A program made the position numbers and the translations under genes. Shown one piece after another: positions 1 through 7,666 of a DNA stretch of 64,000 nt. This DNA comes from Cryobacterium tepidiphilum. GTDB lineage: Bacteria > Actinomycetota > Actinomycetes > Actinomycetales > Microbacteriaceae. Location of the stretch: NCBI RefSeq assembly GCF_003716325.1, contig NZ_RDSR01000001.1:1-64000 (forward strand), written 5' to 3'. The number at the start of each line of letters is the position of its first letter. The first letter of the stretch is position 1. The notes under the pieces were generated by a model. The model saw nothing but the letters and a program-made list of their open reading frames with translations, ran no database searches and was not told the origin of the DNA.

Positions 1-80
1 CGCGCGACGACGGGGGCGCGCGACGACGGGGGCGCGCGACGACGGGGGCGCGCGACGACGGGGGCGCGCGACGACGGGGC
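1..80. repeat. 16-bp tandem repeat, five copies
   Basis: Five head-to-tail copies of the 16-base unit CGCGCGACGACGGGGG run from the first base of the window. The fifth copy differs only in its last base. The array continues off the left edge, so its true copy number is unknown. It lies upstream of the first sugar ABC transporter promoter. No protein-coding or CRISPR character is visible, since there are no spacers. Confidence 0.9.
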
Positions 81-124
81 GTGGGACTCGGGGGAGCGGG
101 ACGCTGCTCCGTGCGCGATTCTGC

Positions 125-161
125 TTGACGAGGTTCCGTCACTCGCGTACTGTATACAGTA
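125..161 (+). promoter_or_regulatory. Promoter and GntR-type operator of the first sugar ABC operon
   Basis: A -35 TTGACG (125-130) and -10 TACTGT (148-153) are separated by exactly 17 bases. The -10 lies inside the perfect 14-base palindrome TACTGTATACAGTA (148-161). The TGTATACAG core recurs at the promoter at 4062-4109, which also carries TTGACC-N17-TACAGT. The GntR/FCD gene at 3367-4023 lies between the two sites and is the obvious candidate repressor. Binding by it is inferred. Confidence 0.75.
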
Positions 162-189
162 TTCTGAACACCCCAAAGAAGAGGTTGCA

Positions 190-1503
190 ATGAAGCTCTC
201 CACGTTCCTCCTTCCCACGGCAACCGTCGCGGCCGTAGCGCTGCTCTCCGGCTGTGCGGCCGGGGGCGCGGGCACCGGCACGTCGCCGACGGCCCTCGAC
301 CCAGACGCGAAGGTCTCCGGCGAGATCACCGTCTGGTCGTGGGACACCGCTGCGGCGGGCCTCAAGCGGCTCGGCGTCGAGTACGAGAAGAGCCACCCCG
401 GCACCACCGTGAAGGTCGTCGACGTCGGCTACGACAACGCGTACGACAAGCTCTCCGTCGGGTTGCAGGCAGGCAGCGGCCTGCCGGATGTCGTGACGAT
501 CGAGACCGACCGGGCGCCCGGCTACATCTCGGAGTTCCCCCAGGGCCTCACCGACCTCACCCCGGTGCTCGGCGACAAGAAGGCGGACTTCGACCCCTCG
601 AAGTGGTCGGCCGGCTCCAACGCCGACGGCAAGCTCATGGTCGCGCCGTGGGACTCGGGCACCGTGGGGCTGTTCTACCGGTCCGACTACCTGGCCGCGG
701 CCGGCGTTGACCCGGCATCGCTCGGCACCTGGGACGACCTCGTCGCCGCCGGCGAGAAGATCAAGCAGGCCACCGGGCACACCCTCATGTCCATCGACGT
801 CTCGAGCGGCTCGACGTTCGCGATGATGCTCCAGCAGCAGGGCCAGGGTCTCTTCGACGACAACGGTGACATCACCGTGAACTCACCGGAGGCCGTTCAC
901 GCGCTGACGCTCCTCAAGGAAATGAACGACAAGGGCCTGATCAAGAACGTCAAGGGCTGGGACGGCCGCGTCACGGCCACCAAAGACGGCGACTCCGCCG
1001 TGCACCCCGAAGCGGTGTGGTGGATCGGCACCCTGACCGGCGAGATGCCGGAACTGGCCGGGAAGTTCGGCGTGGTCCCGCTCCCCGCGTTCGACGATGG
1101 CGCCCGCACGTCGAACAACGGCGGCTCCAACCTCGCCATCCCGACCCAGGCGAAGAACCCCCAGCTGGCTGCCTCGTTCATCGGCTACGCCCTCGCCGAC
1201 GCCGACAACCAGGTCTCGCTTATGAAGAATGAGGGCCTCTTCCCGTCGTACCTGCCCGCCCTGAAGAGCGACTACTTCCAGCAGGCCGACCCGTACTTCG
1301 GCGGCCAGAAGGTGTACGAGCTGTTCGCCGCCGAGACGGCGAACATCCCCTCGATCACGTTCACGACAGACAACGCGAAGGCGCTGGACATCGTCGCCAA
1401 CGCGGTCGTCGCATCCGTCGTAGGCGGCGACGACCCGAAGAAGGCGCTCGACGACGCGGCCAAGCAGATCGCCACCGCCACCGGTCGCGCGATCGCCGAA
1501 TAG
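190..1503 (+). CDS. Carbohydrate ABC transporter substrate-binding lipoprotein
   Basis: This is the extracellular lipid-anchored receptor of a CUT1-family sugar importer. The 437-residue product begins with a short charged N-terminus, a hydrophobic stretch and a lipobox ending in Cys near residue 22 (LLSGC), followed by a Gly/Ala/Thr-rich linker. The rest has the usual length and layout of the family-1 extracellular solute-binding fold. An AAGAAGAGG ribosome-binding site precedes the ATG. The two permease genes follow at once (1-base gap, then overlap), and no ATPase is encoded. The substrate is inferred to be a beta-galactoside or galactose-containing oligosaccharide from the co-regulated GH42 gene. 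Confidence 0.9.
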   Translation: MKLSTFLLPTATVAAVALLSGCAAGGAGTGTSPTALDPDAKVSGEITVWSWDTAAAGLKRLGVEYEKSHPGTTVKVVDVGYDNAYDKLSVGLQAGSGLPDVVTIETDRAPGYISEFPQGLTDLTPVLGDKKADFDPSKWSAGSNADGKLMVAPWDSGTVGLFYRSDYLAAAGVDPASLGTWDDLVAAGEKIKQATGHTLMSIDVSSGSTFAMMLQQQGQGLFDDNGDITVNSPEAVHALTLLKEMNDKGLIKNVKGWDGRVTATKDGDSAVHPEAVWWIGTLTGEMPELAGKFGVVPLPAFDDGARTSNNGGSNLAIPTQAKNPQLAASFIGYALADADNQVSLMKNEGLFPSYLPALKSDYFQQADPYFGGQKVYELFAAETANIPSITFTTDNAKALDIVANAVVASVVGGDDPKKALDDAAKQIATATGRAIAE

Positions 1504-1504
1504 C

Positions 1505-2431
1505 ATGTCCGTCTCGGAAGTCCGCCTGCGTCTGCGGGCCGGGGCATCCGGGCGTCGTCGCCCCCGGCCGCTGGGTCGCAGGATCCAGCGCCCGGGGGTG
1601 TACTTCGCCCTTCCCGCCATCGTGCTGTTCGCGATCTTCTTCGCGTACCCGCTGGTCGCCTCGTTCTGGCAGAGCCTCACCGCGACGAGCGGCGGCGTCA
1701 CGCGGTTCGTCGGCCTCGACCAGTACGCCCGCCTGTTCGCCGACCCGCTGATCGGCACGAGCCTGTTCAACGCCGGCATCCTGCTCGTGGTCCAGGTGCC
1801 GCTCATGATGGCCCTCGCCGTGGGCCTGGCCTACCTGCTCAACCAGGGCTGGCTGAAGTTCAAGGGCGGCTTCCGGGTGCTGCACTTCCTGCCCGCCGTC
1901 ACCACGCTGGTCGCGTACTCGGTCGTGTTCCGGGTGATGCTGGCAACGGATGGCGGCGCCGTCAACCAGCTCATCGGTCTCGTCGGCATCGCCCCCGTCG
2001 ACTGGCTGAACCACGAGACCTGGGCGCGCGTGGCGCTCATCGCGTCGATCACCTGGCGCTGGACCGGCTACAACATGGTCATCATCCTGGCCGGGCTCCA
2101 GGCCATTCCCGCAGAACTCTACGAGGCCGCCCGCATGGACGGCGCCGGCCGCTGGACGATCTTCTCCAGGATCGTCATCCCGCAGCTGCGCCCGGTGCTG
2201 CTGTTCACGGGCATCACGTCCACGATCGGTGCGCTGCAGCTCTTCGACGAGAACTTCATCCTCACCGGCGGCGGCCCGAGCGACGCCACCCTCACCCCGG
2301 TGCTCTACCTCTACAAGGTCGGCTTCCGGCAGTTCGACTTCGGCTACGCCTCGGCGATCGCCTGGCTGCTTGTGGCACTCACCGCCCTGATCGCCTTCGT
2401 CCAGTTCCGTCTCACGAGGGAGAAATTGTGA
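1505..2431 (+). CDS. Sugar ABC transporter permease (MalF-like)
   Basis: This inner-membrane subunit forms one half of the sugar channel. The 308-residue protein has a basic, Arg-rich N-terminus and about six hydrophobic segments. The EAA loop that docks the ATPase is visible around residues 200-225 (ELYEAARMDGAG, then IVIPQLRP). It starts one base after the binding-protein stop codon and overlaps the next permease in a GTGA arrangement, so the three are translated from one message. No cognate ATPase is in the window, so a shared MsmK/MsiK-type ATPase elsewhere is expected. Confidence 0.9.
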   Translation: MSVSEVRLRLRAGASGRRRPRPLGRRIQRPGVYFALPAIVLFAIFFAYPLVASFWQSLTATSGGVTRFVGLDQYARLFADPLIGTSLFNAGILLVVQVPLMMALAVGLAYLLNQGWLKFKGGFRVLHFLPAVTTLVAYSVVFRVMLATDGGAVNQLIGLVGIAPVDWLNHETWARVALIASITWRWTGYNMVIILAGLQAIPAELYEAARMDGAGRWTIFSRIVIPQLRPVLLFTGITSTIGALQLFDENFILTGGGPSDATLTPVLYLYKVGFRQFDFGYASAIAWLLVALTALIAFVQFRLTREKL

Positions 2432-3354
2432 CCCACACCGTCGCCACGCGCCCGGCGCCGAGCGAGAACTCGGCGGCGCCTGGCCCGGCCTGGCCAACGG
2501 ATGACGCACCCGGCGCGAGCCTGGCGCCCCGCCTGCTCCGCGGCATCCGTCACCTGCCCGTCTACCTGGTGCTCGTGGCCGGGTCGGTCGTCAGCCTGAT
2601 CCCGTTCCTCTGGATGATCATCGCCTCCACGCACCAGACCTCCGACCTGTTCGGCACACCGCTGCCGGTGCTTCCCGGCGGCGAACTGCTGGAGAACCTG
2701 GCCCGGCTGCAGGCGGAGACGAACTTCGGCCGCGTGATGGTCAACAGCCTCGGCCTCGCCGTCGTCTATACCGTTTTCAGCTCGGCCGTGAGCATGATGG
2801 CCGGCTACGGGCTCGCGAAATTCCGCTTCCGCGGCCGTGGCGTGGTGCTGGGGCTCATCCTCGTCACCATGATGATCCCCATGCAGGTGCTGCTCGTGCC
2901 GCTGTTCCAGATGATGGCGAGCCTCGGCTGGATCGACAGCTACCAGGCCGTCATCCTGCCCTTCGTGGCCAGCGCCTTCGGCATCTTCCTGATGCGGCAG
3001 TCGTTCCTCGACTTCCCCGACTCGCTCATCGAATCGGCGCGCATCGACGGGGCGAACGAGTTCCGCACGTTCTACCGTATCGTGCTGCCGGTGGCCAGGC
3101 CGCAGATCGCCGCGCTCGTCATCTACACCTTCATGACGCAGTGGAACGCGTTCATCTGGCCGCTGTTGATGCTGAACACCGAGGACAAGTACACCGTGCC
3201 GGTGGCCCTGAACACCATGATCGGGCTGTCGCGGGTGGACTACTCCGGACTCATGCTCGGATCGCTGATCGCGACGCTGCCGCTCTTGATCCTGTTCCTC
3301 GTCTTCCAGCGGCAGTTCATCGCCGGCCTCCTGGGAGGCGCCGTCAAGGGATGA
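2428..3354 (+). CDS. Sugar ABC transporter permease (MalG-like)
   Basis: This is the second channel subunit of the importer. The GTG start overlaps the preceding stop codon (GTGA), which implies translational coupling. The 308-residue protein has an unusually long Pro/Ala-rich cytoplasmic leader of about 40 residues, then six membrane spans. A canonical EAA loop (SLIESARIDGANEF, then IVLPVARP) is followed by the C-terminal FQRQFIAGLLGGAVKG signature typical of MalG-type permeases. The GntR gene converges on it, ending 12 bases downstream. Confidence 0.9.
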   Translation: MTHTVATRPAPSENSAAPGPAWPTDDAPGASLAPRLLRGIRHLPVYLVLVAGSVVSLIPFLWMIIASTHQTSDLFGTPLPVLPGGELLENLARLQAETNFGRVMVNSLGLAVVYTVFSSAVSMMAGYGLAKFRFRGRGVVLGLILVTMMIPMQVLLVPLFQMMASLGWIDSYQAVILPFVASAFGIFLMRQSFLDFPDSLIESARIDGANEFRTFYRIVLPVARPQIAALVIYTFMTQWNAFIWPLLMLNTEDKYTVPVALNTMIGLSRVDYSGLMLGSLIATLPLLILFLVFQRQFIAGLLGGAVKG

Positions 3355-3366
3355 GCGGTGAGCCGG

Positions 3367-4023
3367 TCAGGAGGCGAGGTAGGAGAGGCTGGCGTTCTGC
3401 CGGATGCGACGGACCCCGTTGATCCAGTTGTCCTTCAGCGCTTCCTTGGCCGCCGCAATGTCGCCGTCGATCAGCGCCTCGGCGATGTGGCCGTGCTCGG
3501 TGGCGACCCGTTCGATCATGACCTCGTCGGGCACGAGGAGCGACTCGTACCGGTGGAAGAGCTCGCGCATGTTGCCAATGAGGTCGAGCAGGCGGGAGTT
3601 GGTGCAGGCGCTCAGCATCAACTCGTGCCACTCGTCGTCGCGCTGCGCGATGAGGGAGTGCTCGGCGAGGTTCTGGTTGAATTCCTCGGCGAGCACGGCG
3701 AGCTTCGTGCCGAGCTCCCGCATGGTCTCCGGCGGCGAGAGCTCGATCGCGAGCCCCTCGAGGGCCGCCATCACCGGGCCGAGCTCCTCGAACTCGTTGG
3801 CCGACAGCTTGACGAAGCGAAAGCCCTTGCCGTTCTCGCTGGTGATCTGGCCCTCGCTCTCGAGGCCGATGAGCGCCTCGCGAAGCGGCGTGCGGCTCAC
3901 TCCGAGCTCGGCCGCCAGTTGCATCTCGTTGATGCTCTCACCCGGGTGCGCCTCGCCGGAGCGCATGCGCGCGAGCAGCTCTTCCCTCACTTGCGAGCGA
4001 AGAGTCTTCCGTTCGATTGCCAT
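3367..4023 (-). CDS. GntR-family transcriptional regulator (FadR/FCD subfamily)
   Basis: This 218-residue DNA-binding repressor has an N-terminal winged helix (about residues 10-75, with QLAAELGVSRTPLREALIGLE as the recognition segment). An all-helical FCD ligand domain follows, with His-containing metal-site helices (DEWHELMLSACTN and TEHGHIAEALIDGD). I take the start at MAIERKTLRS, because an upstream in-frame ATG at 4074 would run into the divergent promoter. It sits between the two co-regulated transcription units and is divergent from the GH42 operon. It probably binds the TGTATACAG palindromes at 148-161 and 4093-4109. The ligand, perhaps a sugar or sugar acid, is unknown. Confidence 0.85.
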   Translation of the reverse strand: MAIERKTLRSQVREELLARMRSGEAHPGESINEMQLAAELGVSRTPLREALIGLESEGQITSENGKGFRFVKLSANEFEELGPVMAALEGLAIELSPPETMRELGTKLAVLAEEFNQNLAEHSLIAQRDDEWHELMLSACTNSRLLDLIGNMRELFHRYESLLVPDEVMIERVATEHGHIAEALIDGDIAAAKEALKDNWINGVRRIRQNASLSYLAS

Positions 4024-4061
4024 GCGCCCTCCCAGGCTCCGTGTGCCGATCAGTTTATGGG

Positions 4062-4109
4062 TTGACCGGGCCACACATCCGTTCTACAGTTGTTGTATAC
4101 AGAATACAA
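4062..4109 (+). promoter_or_regulatory. Promoter and GntR operator of the GH42 / P-protein-like operon
   Basis: TTGACC (4062-4067) and TACAGT (4085-4090) are separated by 17 bases. Immediately downstream, at the expected transcription start, is the inverted repeat TTGTAT-ACAGA-ATACAA (4093-4109), sharing TGTATACAG with the operator at 148-161. An operator over the start site fits repression of both transcription units by the adjacent GntR protein. The region is also the divergent promoter region of the regulator, so autoregulation is likely. Confidence 0.75.
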
Positions 4110-4164
4110 TGTTCAAATTCTGGATGACAACCGCCGGCATCGCCGCTTTCGAAAGGGACGACAC

Positions 4165-6246
4165 ATGACGAGCACCTCGCCGCGCCCCATCCGGCTCGAC
4201 GCCCTCGCCTACGGCGGTGACTACAACCCCGACCAGTGGCCGGAATCGGTGTGGGCCGAGGACGCGCGCCTCATGCAGCAGGCCGACGTCAACCTGGTCT
4301 CGCTCCCCGTTTTCTCGTGGCCGCTGATCGAGAAGACCCCCGGCAGCTACGACTTCGGCTGGCTCGACCGGGTGATCGACCTGCTCTGGGAACACGGGAT
4401 CAGGATCGACCTGGCCACCGCCACGGCCACCCCGCCCGCGTGGCTCATCCGGCAGCACCCCGAGGTCCTGCCGCACGATGTGCACGGCCAGCGCCTCGAG
4501 TTCGGCTCCCGTCAGGCCTACTGCCCGAGCTCCCCGGTGTTCCGCGAGCACGCGCTGAAGCTCACCGAGGCCATGGCCACCCGCTACGGCGACCACCCGG
4601 CGCTCGCCATGTGGCACATCTCCAACGAGTACGGCGACCACGTTCCCCGCTGCTGGTGCCCGGCATCCGCTGTTCACTTCCGTGCCTGGCTGGCGAACCG
4701 CTACGGCAGCATCGACGGGCTCAACGAGGCGTGGGGCACCAGCTGCTGGGGCCAGAACTACCTCACCTTCGAGCACGTCGAGCCACCGCGCACCTCGATG
4801 GGGCCGATCAACCCCACCCAGCAGCTCGACTTCGAGCGCTTCTCGTCGGATGCGCTGCTCGAACTCTTCCAGGCCGAGATCGACGTGCTGCGCAGGGTCA
4901 CCCCCGACATCGCGGTCACCACCAACTTCATGAGCCTATTCAAGGAGCTCGACTACTGGGACTTCGCCGCCGTCGAAGACGTGGTAACGGACGACGCGTA
5001 CCCCGACCCCGCCGACCCCCGTGCCCACGTGCCCGCGGCGCTGAACTACGGCCTGATGCGCTCACTCAAGGCCGGGCAGCCCTGGCTGCTGCTCGAGCAG
5101 GCGCCGAGCGCCGTCAGCTGGCGCGACGTCAACGTGCCCAAGGCGCCCGGGCGGATGCGCCTCGACAGCTTCCAGGCGATCGCGCACGGCTCCGACGGGG
5201 CCATGTTCTTCCAGTGGCGGCAGGCCCGCTTCGGGCCGGAGAAATACCACTCCGCCATGCTCGGCCACCGCGGCGAGGACAGCCGCACGTTCCAGGAGAC
5301 GGCCGCCCTCGGCGCCGAGCTGCGGCGCATCGCGCCCGTGCGCGGCACCCGGGTGAAGGCGCGCGTCGCGCTCGTCGTCGACTGGGACTCCTGGTGGGGC
5401 AGCACAGCGCCCGACTCGCTGCCGTCGCAGCGGCTGAACTGGCTGGCGCAGGCCCGCGCCTGGCACGGCGCGCTCTTCGCGCTCGGCCAGACCGTCGACG
5501 CCGTGCGCGCCACCGGCCCCTTCGACGGCTACGACCTCGTCGTCGTGCCGAACCTCTACATTGCAACCGACGAGCAGCGCGACGCGCTCACCGCGTTCGT
5601 CGAACGCGGTGGACAGCTCGTCGTCGGCCCGTTCAGTGGCGTCGTCGACCCGACCGAGAAGGTGCACCCCGGCGGGGCACCCGGTCCGCTCCGCGAGCTG
5701 CTCGGCGTCGAGGTCGACGAGTGGTGGCCGCTGCCGGAGGGCGAGGGCGCCGCGGTCAGCCTCACGAGCGAGCCCGGCACGGAGCTGACCACCGGCATCT
5801 GGAGCGAGTGGATCGTCGCGGCCCCCACCGTCGAAGTCGTCGCGGCCTACACCGGCGGCGTGCTCGATGGCCGCCCGGCGATCGTGCGCAACACCCTCGG
5901 CGCGGGAGCCGCGTGGTACCTGAGCGCCGCGCTCGATGACGCGGGCCTCGAAGAGATCCTGGCCCGCGCCCTCGACGCCGCCGCACTTCCCGTGCGTGCG
6001 ACGCCGAACCGCGACATCGAGGTGGTCACGCGCGGCGACGGGTCCACCGACTACACCTTCGTGCTCAACCACGGCACGGCGCCGGCGACCGTCGCGGCGC
6101 CGGAGGGAGCGCACGACCTTCTCACCGGCGACGACATCACCGGGGAGCTCACGCTGCCCGCCTCGGGCGTGGCCGTGCTCGCCCACCCGGCCACGGCATC
6201 CGCTGGCCTTCTGACCGTAACCACAACCGACACCACCGGGAACTAG
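4165..6246 (+). CDS. GH42 beta-galactosidase
   Basis: This cytoplasmic glycoside hydrolase releases galactose from beta-galactosides. The 693-residue length is normal for family 42. The N-terminus carries the family hallmark YGGDYNPDQWPESVW (about residues 16-30). The acid/base is Glu155 in HISNEYG and the nucleophile is Glu311 in LLLEQAPS. A trimerisation domain and a small beta domain follow. I choose ATG 4165, preceded by GAAAGG, over an in-frame ATG at 4090, because 4090 lies inside the promoter. There is no signal peptide, so it acts on imported oligosaccharide. It is the first gene of a five-gene operon whose other members are not sugar enzymes of a known route. Confidence 0.93.
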   Translation: MTSTSPRPIRLDALAYGGDYNPDQWPESVWAEDARLMQQADVNLVSLPVFSWPLIEKTPGSYDFGWLDRVIDLLWEHGIRIDLATATATPPAWLIRQHPEVLPHDVHGQRLEFGSRQAYCPSSPVFREHALKLTEAMATRYGDHPALAMWHISNEYGDHVPRCWCPASAVHFRAWLANRYGSIDGLNEAWGTSCWGQNYLTFEHVEPPRTSMGPINPTQQLDFERFSSDALLELFQAEIDVLRRVTPDIAVTTNFMSLFKELDYWDFAAVEDVVTDDAYPDPADPRAHVPAALNYGLMRSLKAGQPWLLLEQAPSAVSWRDVNVPKAPGRMRLDSFQAIAHGSDGAMFFQWRQARFGPEKYHSAMLGHRGEDSRTFQETAALGAELRRIAPVRGTRVKARVALVVDWDSWWGSTAPDSLPSQRLNWLAQARAWHGALFALGQTVDAVRATGPFDGYDLVVVPNLYIATDEQRDALTAFVERGGQLVVGPFSGVVDPTEKVHPGGAPGPLRELLGVEVDEWWPLPEGEGAAVSLTSEPGTELTTGIWSEWIVAAPTVEVVAAYTGGVLDGRPAIVRNTLGAGAAWYLSAALDDAGLEEILARALDAAALPVRATPNRDIEVVTRGDGSTDYTFVLNHGTAPATVAAPEGAHDLLTGDDITGELTLPASGVAVLAHPATASAGLLTVTTTDTTGN

Positions 6247-6250
6247 CCAC

Positions 6251-7666
6251 ATGACACAACCGTTCGTCCACCCGTACCTGCCGAACACGGCACCCGATGT
6301 GAAGGCGGCCATGCTCGCGGCCGTCGGCGCCGCGTCGACCGACGAGTTCTACGCCGACATCCCCGAGGGCCTCCGGCTCGACCGGCCGCTCGACCTCCCG
6401 GCGCCGTTCGTCGCCGAGCAGGACCTCGTGCGCCACGTCGACGGCCTGCTCGGTCGCAACGTGTCCACCCGGGAACGGCTGAGCTTCCTCGGCGCCGGCA
6501 CCTACAACCACTATGTGCCCGCCGTCGTCGATGAGGTCATCAACCGCAGCGAGTTCCTCACCGCCTACGCGGGTGAGCCGTACGAGGACCACGGCCGCTT
6601 CCAGGCGCTGTTCCAGTACCAGTCGCTCATGGCCGAGCTGCTCAACATGGACGTCGTGAACGTCCCCACCTACGACGGCTTCCAGGCCACGGCCACCTCC
6701 CTCTCGATGGCCGGCCGCATGTCGGGCCGCCGCGGCGTCATCGTCGCCAGCGACGTGCTGCCCGACAAATTCTCCCGCGTGCACGACTTCGTGCGCACCA
6801 ACCTCGACCTCACCGTCGTGCCCACGGTCAACGGCACAGCGGATGTCGCAGCCGTCGCCGCGCTCGCCACCGAGCAGACCGCCGCCATCTGGGTGGAGAC
6901 CCCGAGCTACTCGGGCGCCGTCGAGACGGCCATCCGGCAGCTCGCCGACGCGGCCCACGCCGTGGGCGCCGTGCTCGTCGTCGGCACCGACCCGGTCGGC
7001 TACGGCGTGCTCACCCCGCCCGCCGACCAGGGCGCCGACATCGTCTGCGGCGACATCCAGTCGCTCGGCCTGCACCAGTGGTTCGGCGGCGCGCACGCCG
7101 GCTTCATCGCCGTGCACGACGACCCCCGCTTCGTCATGGAGATGCCGTCGCGCCTGTTCGGGCTGGCCACGACGGATGTCCCGGGCGAGGTCGGCTTCGG
7201 CGACGTCGCCTACGACCGCACGAGCTTCGCCCACCGTGAAGACGGCAAGGAATGGGTCGGCACCGCCGCAGCCCTGTGGGGCATCGCCGCGGGCGTGTAT
7301 CTCGCGCTGATGGGCCCGCAGGGCATGGCCGACCTCGGCGAGACCCTCCTCGCCCGCACCCGGTACGCCCAGCTCCAGCTGTCCGCGATCCCCGGGGTGG
7401 CGCTCACCGACACGGCCCTGCACCTGCGCGAGTTCGTCGTGGACTTCAGCGCAGCATCCGTCACCGCCCACGCCGTCGTCGACACCCTGCGTGCGCAGGG
7501 CATTGAACCCGGCGTCGCCGTCGGTGAGTACGAGCTGCTCGTCGCGGTCACCGAGATGACCGGCCAGGGCGACATCGACCGCCTGGCCGATGCCGTCGCA
7601 TCAGTCGTCGCGGCCAGCGACACCGCCGACACCAGCACCAGCAACACAGAGGAGAAGAGCGCGTGA
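6251..7666 (+). CDS. Glycine decarboxylase subunit-1-like protein (divergent GcvPA homologue)
   Basis: The 471-residue product aligns along its length with the alpha subunit of two-chain glycine decarboxylase. It opens with HPYLPNT and contains a YNHYVPAVVDEVINRSEFLTAY block, a YDG segment, GDIQSLGL and FGGAHAGF. Several family segments are changed. TPYQPE.SQG is replaced by AGEPYEDHG, and the loop normally rich in Lys/Ser/Asn/Thr near residue 330 reads KEWVGTAAALWG. It starts 4 bases after the GH42 gene and overlaps the next gene at GTGA. No GcvT, GcvH or Lpd gene is nearby. I infer a structural partner of the PLP subunit in a heterodimer with a different substrate. Confidence 0.8.
   Translation: MTQPFVHPYLPNTAPDVKAAMLAAVGAASTDEFYADIPEGLRLDRPLDLPAPFVAEQDLVRHVDGLLGRNVSTRERLSFLGAGTYNHYVPAVVDEVINRSEFLTAYAGEPYEDHGRFQALFQYQSLMAELLNMDVVNVPTYDGFQATATSLSMAGRMSGRRGVIVASDVLPDKFSRVHDFVRTNLDLTVVPTVNGTADVAAVAALATEQTAAIWVETPSYSGAVETAIRQLADAAHAVGAVLVVGTDPVGYGVLTPPADQGADIVCGDIQSLGLHQWFGGAHAGFIAVHDDPRFVMEMPSRLFGLATTDVPGEVGFGDVAYDRTSFAHREDGKEWVGTAAALWGIAAGVYLALMGPQGMADLGETLLARTRYAQLQLSAIPGVALTDTALHLREFVVDFSAASVTAHAVVDTLRAQGIEPGVAVGEYELLVAVTEMTGQGDIDRLADAVASVVAASDTADTSTSNTEEKSA

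Noticed and set aside
1-80. CRISPR array
   Set aside because: The units are contiguous with no spacers, and there are no cas genes.
4090-4164. An upstream in-frame ATG that would lengthen the GH42 enzyme by 25 residues
   Set aside because: It falls within the -10 box and operator, and the ATG at 4165 has GAAAGG and begins just before the conserved family N-terminus.
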